Origin: Gemmatimonadota bacterium
Lineage (GTDB): Bacteria; Gemmatimonadota; Gemmatimonadetes; Longimicrobiales; Gaopeijiaceae
Reading direction: 5' to 3'
DNA: 52,557 nt
Assembly: GCA_003248075.1 (NCBI GenBank)
Contig: QJYK01000041.1
Location: 1 to 52,557, forward strand
This document shows positions 50,352 through 52,557 of this stretch, in pieces. Both the position numbers and the translations under genes were made by a program. How positions within the stretch are numbered: the stretch's first letter is position 1; the number at the start of each line of letters is the position of its first letter. Below the pieces are notes generated by a model. It searched no databases, was not told the origin of the DNA, and was given only the letters and a program-made list of their open reading frames with translations.

Positions 50352-52130
50352 TCAGTCAGAGCCCTCGACCACGATCGGGCGGCTCGCCACGACCGATTCG
50401 CGGCCCTGGAGATCGACCCTGAGGTGCAGCGTGTAATCTCCGGGATCCAGCTCGGGCAGCTCGAGGACGACGGCGCGGAAGGCGGACTGGACCGATTCGT
50501 CGCCGGGGTCGCCGAACGTGACCTCGACCGGTCGGTCGGGCTCGAGCACCCCCAGGAAGTCGCCCACACGCGCCAGGAAGCCGGGACGCCCACGCGTGAA
50601 TCCGAGCGTCACACGGGTCGGCTCGCGCACACGGAGCCCGTAGAGCTCCCAGACCACGGTGAAGCGCTCTCCCCGGCGGATCCGAACGCCCGGTCGCACG
50701 TCGGGGATCGCTTCCTCCAGGGTGGCCGGCAGGGACGCACCTTCGCGAAGGATCAGGAGGTCCGAAACCGCCACCAGTCCCGCGAGGAGGGGGACCTGCT
50801 TCACGCCCTGGCGGGCGCGCCACGCGCGCTTGCCTTCCGGGTCGAAGACCTCGAGGCTGCTGACGTAGCGGCCGGGGGCCGCTCGGAGCGTGAAGACCCC
50901 TGCGGGCTCGGTACCGTCGACCTGGGCGACCTCCCCCGTGTCCTCCGGAACCAGGAAGAGCGCGGCCTGGACCGGGCCGCGCACGTCGACGGCGCTCGGC
51001 CCCGGAGCCGAAGTCTCGGCGCTCGAGACGCCGACCGAAGGTCGATACGCCCCGACCACCAGCATGTCGTCGTCACGGCGGAAACGTCCGACCTGCGTCT
51101 CCAGGGAGGTGAAGTCCGGCGCGTACGGGGGCGCGTACCACGTGCGTGCCGCCCGAGGCGCGGTGATCCAGCTCTCAGGAGGGATGTCCGAGGGCGACTC
51201 GATGAAGTCCGGCGGGAAGAGATATCCGCGGCTCTTCGGATCATGGTGGCCCAGAACCCTGCGCGTGTCCTGAAGGCTGAAGCCTCCCCGCCGGCCCATG
51301 GTCGAGGCGGGATCGTGGGTGCGGCTCCAGCCGACGATGCGACCGTAGCGAATGAGCGTCTCCTCCACGTCGTCGTCCCACTCCATCCCCTGCGGGCTCT
51401 CGGCGCGCTCGCCGTTCTTCGCCTCGACCCTGCGGGCGAAGTGGTCGGTCAACCGGTCGTTCCCGTTCACCAGGAAGAGCGGGTCGGACAGCCGCCAGAA
51501 GAGCTCCCAGCGTCGGGCCCGCTCCGAGGGCTCGAGGCGACCGAAATCGCGCTCCTGGTCCCGGGAGAAGATGTAGCGCGGCGTCACCCACCGCTCCAGC
51601 TCGTCCGGGGGCATCTCCGCGAGCGCCTGACGGAACGCCGACTCGGCACCGACGAAGTCCCCCCGGACGTGGAGGACGTACCCCGCGAGCGCCAAGCACC
51701 ACCAGGTCTGGGTGAGCCCACAGCCGCGGGCCACCCGCTCCGCATCCCCCAGGCTTCCGTTCTCCACCAGATAGTGGACGAGCTGACCCATCACCCACGG
51801 ATCGCCCACTCGCTCGGCCGCGCTCGCCAGCACGCCGATGAGCTCTCGGCGCGCCACACCCGTTTCGGGGCGTTCCGGCGGAAAGCGCGCCTCGTCTTCG
51901 CCGCCGTACCAGATGCAGATCCGGCCGATCCGTTGATCGCAGCTTCCGCCGGAGCGCTCGCGCTCGACCGGGATGCGGCTCTGACGGAAGCGCTCGAAAT
52001 CGCTCTGGCGCTTGCGCGCCTGGTCGACGATCCGTGACGAGTCCGCTCGGGAGATGGACTGGGCCCGAGCCGCTGCTGGTGCCAGCAGAAGGAGAAGGGC
52101 CATGACGGTCCGGCCGTTTCGGTATCGCAC
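50352..52130 (-). CDS. Secreted protein with TPR-like and GWxTD-like region
   Basis: The 592-residue protein starts at GTG 52130 behind GAGAGGG and has a signal peptide (TVMALLLLLAPAAARAQ). Early residues contain a helical repeat region (ELIGVLASAAERVGDPWVMG, YLVENGSLGDAERVARGCGL, HVRGDFVGAESAFRQALAEM). The middle part (RRWELFWRLSDPLFLVNGND, then ETLIRYGRIVGWSRTH) resembles the GWxTD proteins abundant in Gemmatimonadota and relatives. The C-terminal ~230 residues are beta-rich, with strands such as YTLHLRVDLQGRESVVASRP. Function unknown; exported and probably surface or periplasmic. Confidence 0.75.
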   Translation of the reverse strand: MRYRNGRTVMALLLLLAPAAARAQSISRADSSRIVDQARKRQSDFERFRQSRIPVERERSGGSCDQRIGRICIWYGGEDEARFPPERPETGVARRELIGVLASAAERVGDPWVMGQLVHYLVENGSLGDAERVARGCGLTQTWWCLALAGYVLHVRGDFVGAESAFRQALAEMPPDELERWVTPRYIFSRDQERDFGRLEPSERARRWELFWRLSDPLFLVNGNDRLTDHFARRVEAKNGERAESPQGMEWDDDVEETLIRYGRIVGWSRTHDPASTMGRRGGFSLQDTRRVLGHHDPKSRGYLFPPDFIESPSDIPPESWITAPRAARTWYAPPYAPDFTSLETQVGRFRRDDDMLVVGAYRPSVGVSSAETSAPGPSAVDVRGPVQAALFLVPEDTGEVAQVDGTEPAGVFTLRAAPGRYVSSLEVFDPEGKRAWRARQGVKQVPLLAGLVAVSDLLILREGASLPATLEEAIPDVRPGVRIRRGERFTVVWELYGLRVREPTRVTLGFTRGRPGFLARVGDFLGVLEPDRPVEVTFGDPGDESVQSAFRAVVLELPELDPGDYTLHLRVDLQGRESVVASRPIVVEGSD

Positions 52131-52297
52131 GGAATCCCTCTCGTGGTCGACGGGTTGCGCGAAGACTTCCCTACACCGGCTCGGTGCGAGGTGGTCCCGC
52201 GACACCCCGGCTTGCGCTGCGCGTCGCCTGCCGACAGCCTGAGCGCGCGCCCCGCGCCGGCGGGGTGCCACCCAGACCCCGGGCGGGAGGCTTTGCC

Positions 52298-52557
52298 GTG
52301 ACGGAGCTGGCGACGTTCGAGGTGGTCGACCCTGCGGGGCCCGAGGCCCGCTGGTGCCTGGAGCGCTACTTCGAGGAGCTCGGCAGCCGCTTCGAGGCCG
52401 GATTCGACCCGGCACGCAGCATCGTCGTGGACCATTCCGAGCTGGTCCCCCCGCGAGGGGTCTTCCTCGTCATGCGCACGGGCACTCGTGCCGTCGGGTG
52501 CGGTGCCGTGAAGAAGACGAGCCCCGAGGTCGGGTACGTGAAACGCATGTGGGTCGA
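52298..52557 (+). CDS. GNAT-family acetyltransferase, N-terminal fragment (cut by window edge)
   Basis: From GTG 52298, behind GGGAGG, 86 residues are visible: CLERYFEELGSRFEAGFDPA, LVPPRGVFLVMRTGTRAVGC and GAVKKTSPEVGYVKRMWV. The sequence stops just before the R-x-x-G-x-G acetyl-CoA loop expected next. The 'G.GAVK....GYVKRMWV' block is typical of GNATs. It is divergent from the GWxTD-like gene. Confidence 0.7.
   Translation, partial: MTELATFEVVDPAGPEARWCLERYFEELGSRFEAGFDPARSIVVDHSELVPPRGVFLVMRTGTRAVGCGAVKKTSPEVGYVKRMWV

Noticed and set aside
50330-50354. AGCGCC/GGCGCT inverted repeat between convergent genes
   Set aside because: The 6-bp stem with a 13-base loop is too weak to call a terminator in such GC-rich DNA.
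1-52557. CRISPR arrays, prophage, insertion sequences, tRNA/rRNA genes
   Set aside because: I found no spaced repeats, transposase or integrase motifs, or convincing RNA gene signatures.

Overview
The window is a GC-rich bacterial chromosome segment of about 52.5 kb. It is densely packed with single genes and short operons and shows no rRNA, tRNA, CRISPR array, transposase or phage gene that I could recognise. Several features suggest Gemmatimonadota, or a related soil or marine phylum: a serine/threonine kinase with an in-built membrane domain, an 'acidobacterial duplicated orphan permease' (ADOP) with its PadR regulator, many small secreted NTF2-like proteins, a large secreted protein with a degenerate GWxTD-like region, and repeated small DUF6090-like membrane proteins. 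The phylum assignment is inference.

Layout. 1-5.4 kb: a divergent ABC-2 permease/tetR pair (the tetR is broken), a secreted beta-lactamase-fold hydrolase, an ankyrin-glyoxalase fusion, a rhodanese and a methyltransferase. 5.4-11.1 kb: an SDR, a Tat-exported amidase, a shortened alpha/beta hydrolase, then three DUF6090-like membrane proteins around a GrpB gene (the middle one is frameshifted). 11.1-16.2 kb: an SDR, a methyltransferase, two exported NTF2-like proteins, a RidA protein, a metallophosphoesterase and a GNAT. 16.4-21.6 kb: the membrane serine/threonine kinase, an unknown membrane protein, an FAD monooxygenase overlapping an alpha/beta hydrolase, and a gene remnant. 21.7-24.8 kb (minus strand): padR-ADOP with a palindromic operator.

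25-34 kb: a cytosolic AmiC/UrtA-like ligand-binding protein with a small ABM-like partner, divergent from an HD-GYP-like/LuxR regulator; threonine dehydratase; NTF2-like, GNAT and DUF4386-like genes; and a Clp-N/GntR fusion regulator divergent from a HAD hydrolase with a palindrome between them. 34-41 kb: an ICMT-like methyltransferase, a TonB-like anchor coupled to an exported MBL-fold hydrolase, unknown genes, a fourth DUF6090-like protein, a tail-anchored C..GHxGPH miniprotein coupled to an alpha/beta hydrolase, a GYD protein, an NmrA-like reductase and a cysteine synthase. 41-52.5 kb: a nitrilase-CPBP protease operon (minus), then a plus-strand run of CBS protein, methyltransferase, DUF6090-like protein, dihaem cytochrome c, methyltransferase, creatininase-like protein, metallophosphoesterase, acyl-CoA ligase and MaoC-like protein. 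It ends with a GWxTD-like secreted protein and a truncated GNAT.

The genes do not form one obvious pathway. The most notable points are: several genes with internal deletions or frameshifts next to intact regulatory sites; the Clp-N/GntR fusion with a candidate operator; the signal-less AmiC-like sensor paired with an HD/LuxR regulator; and the five-copy DUF6090-like membrane family. I did not find a clear-cut new defence or biosynthetic system.
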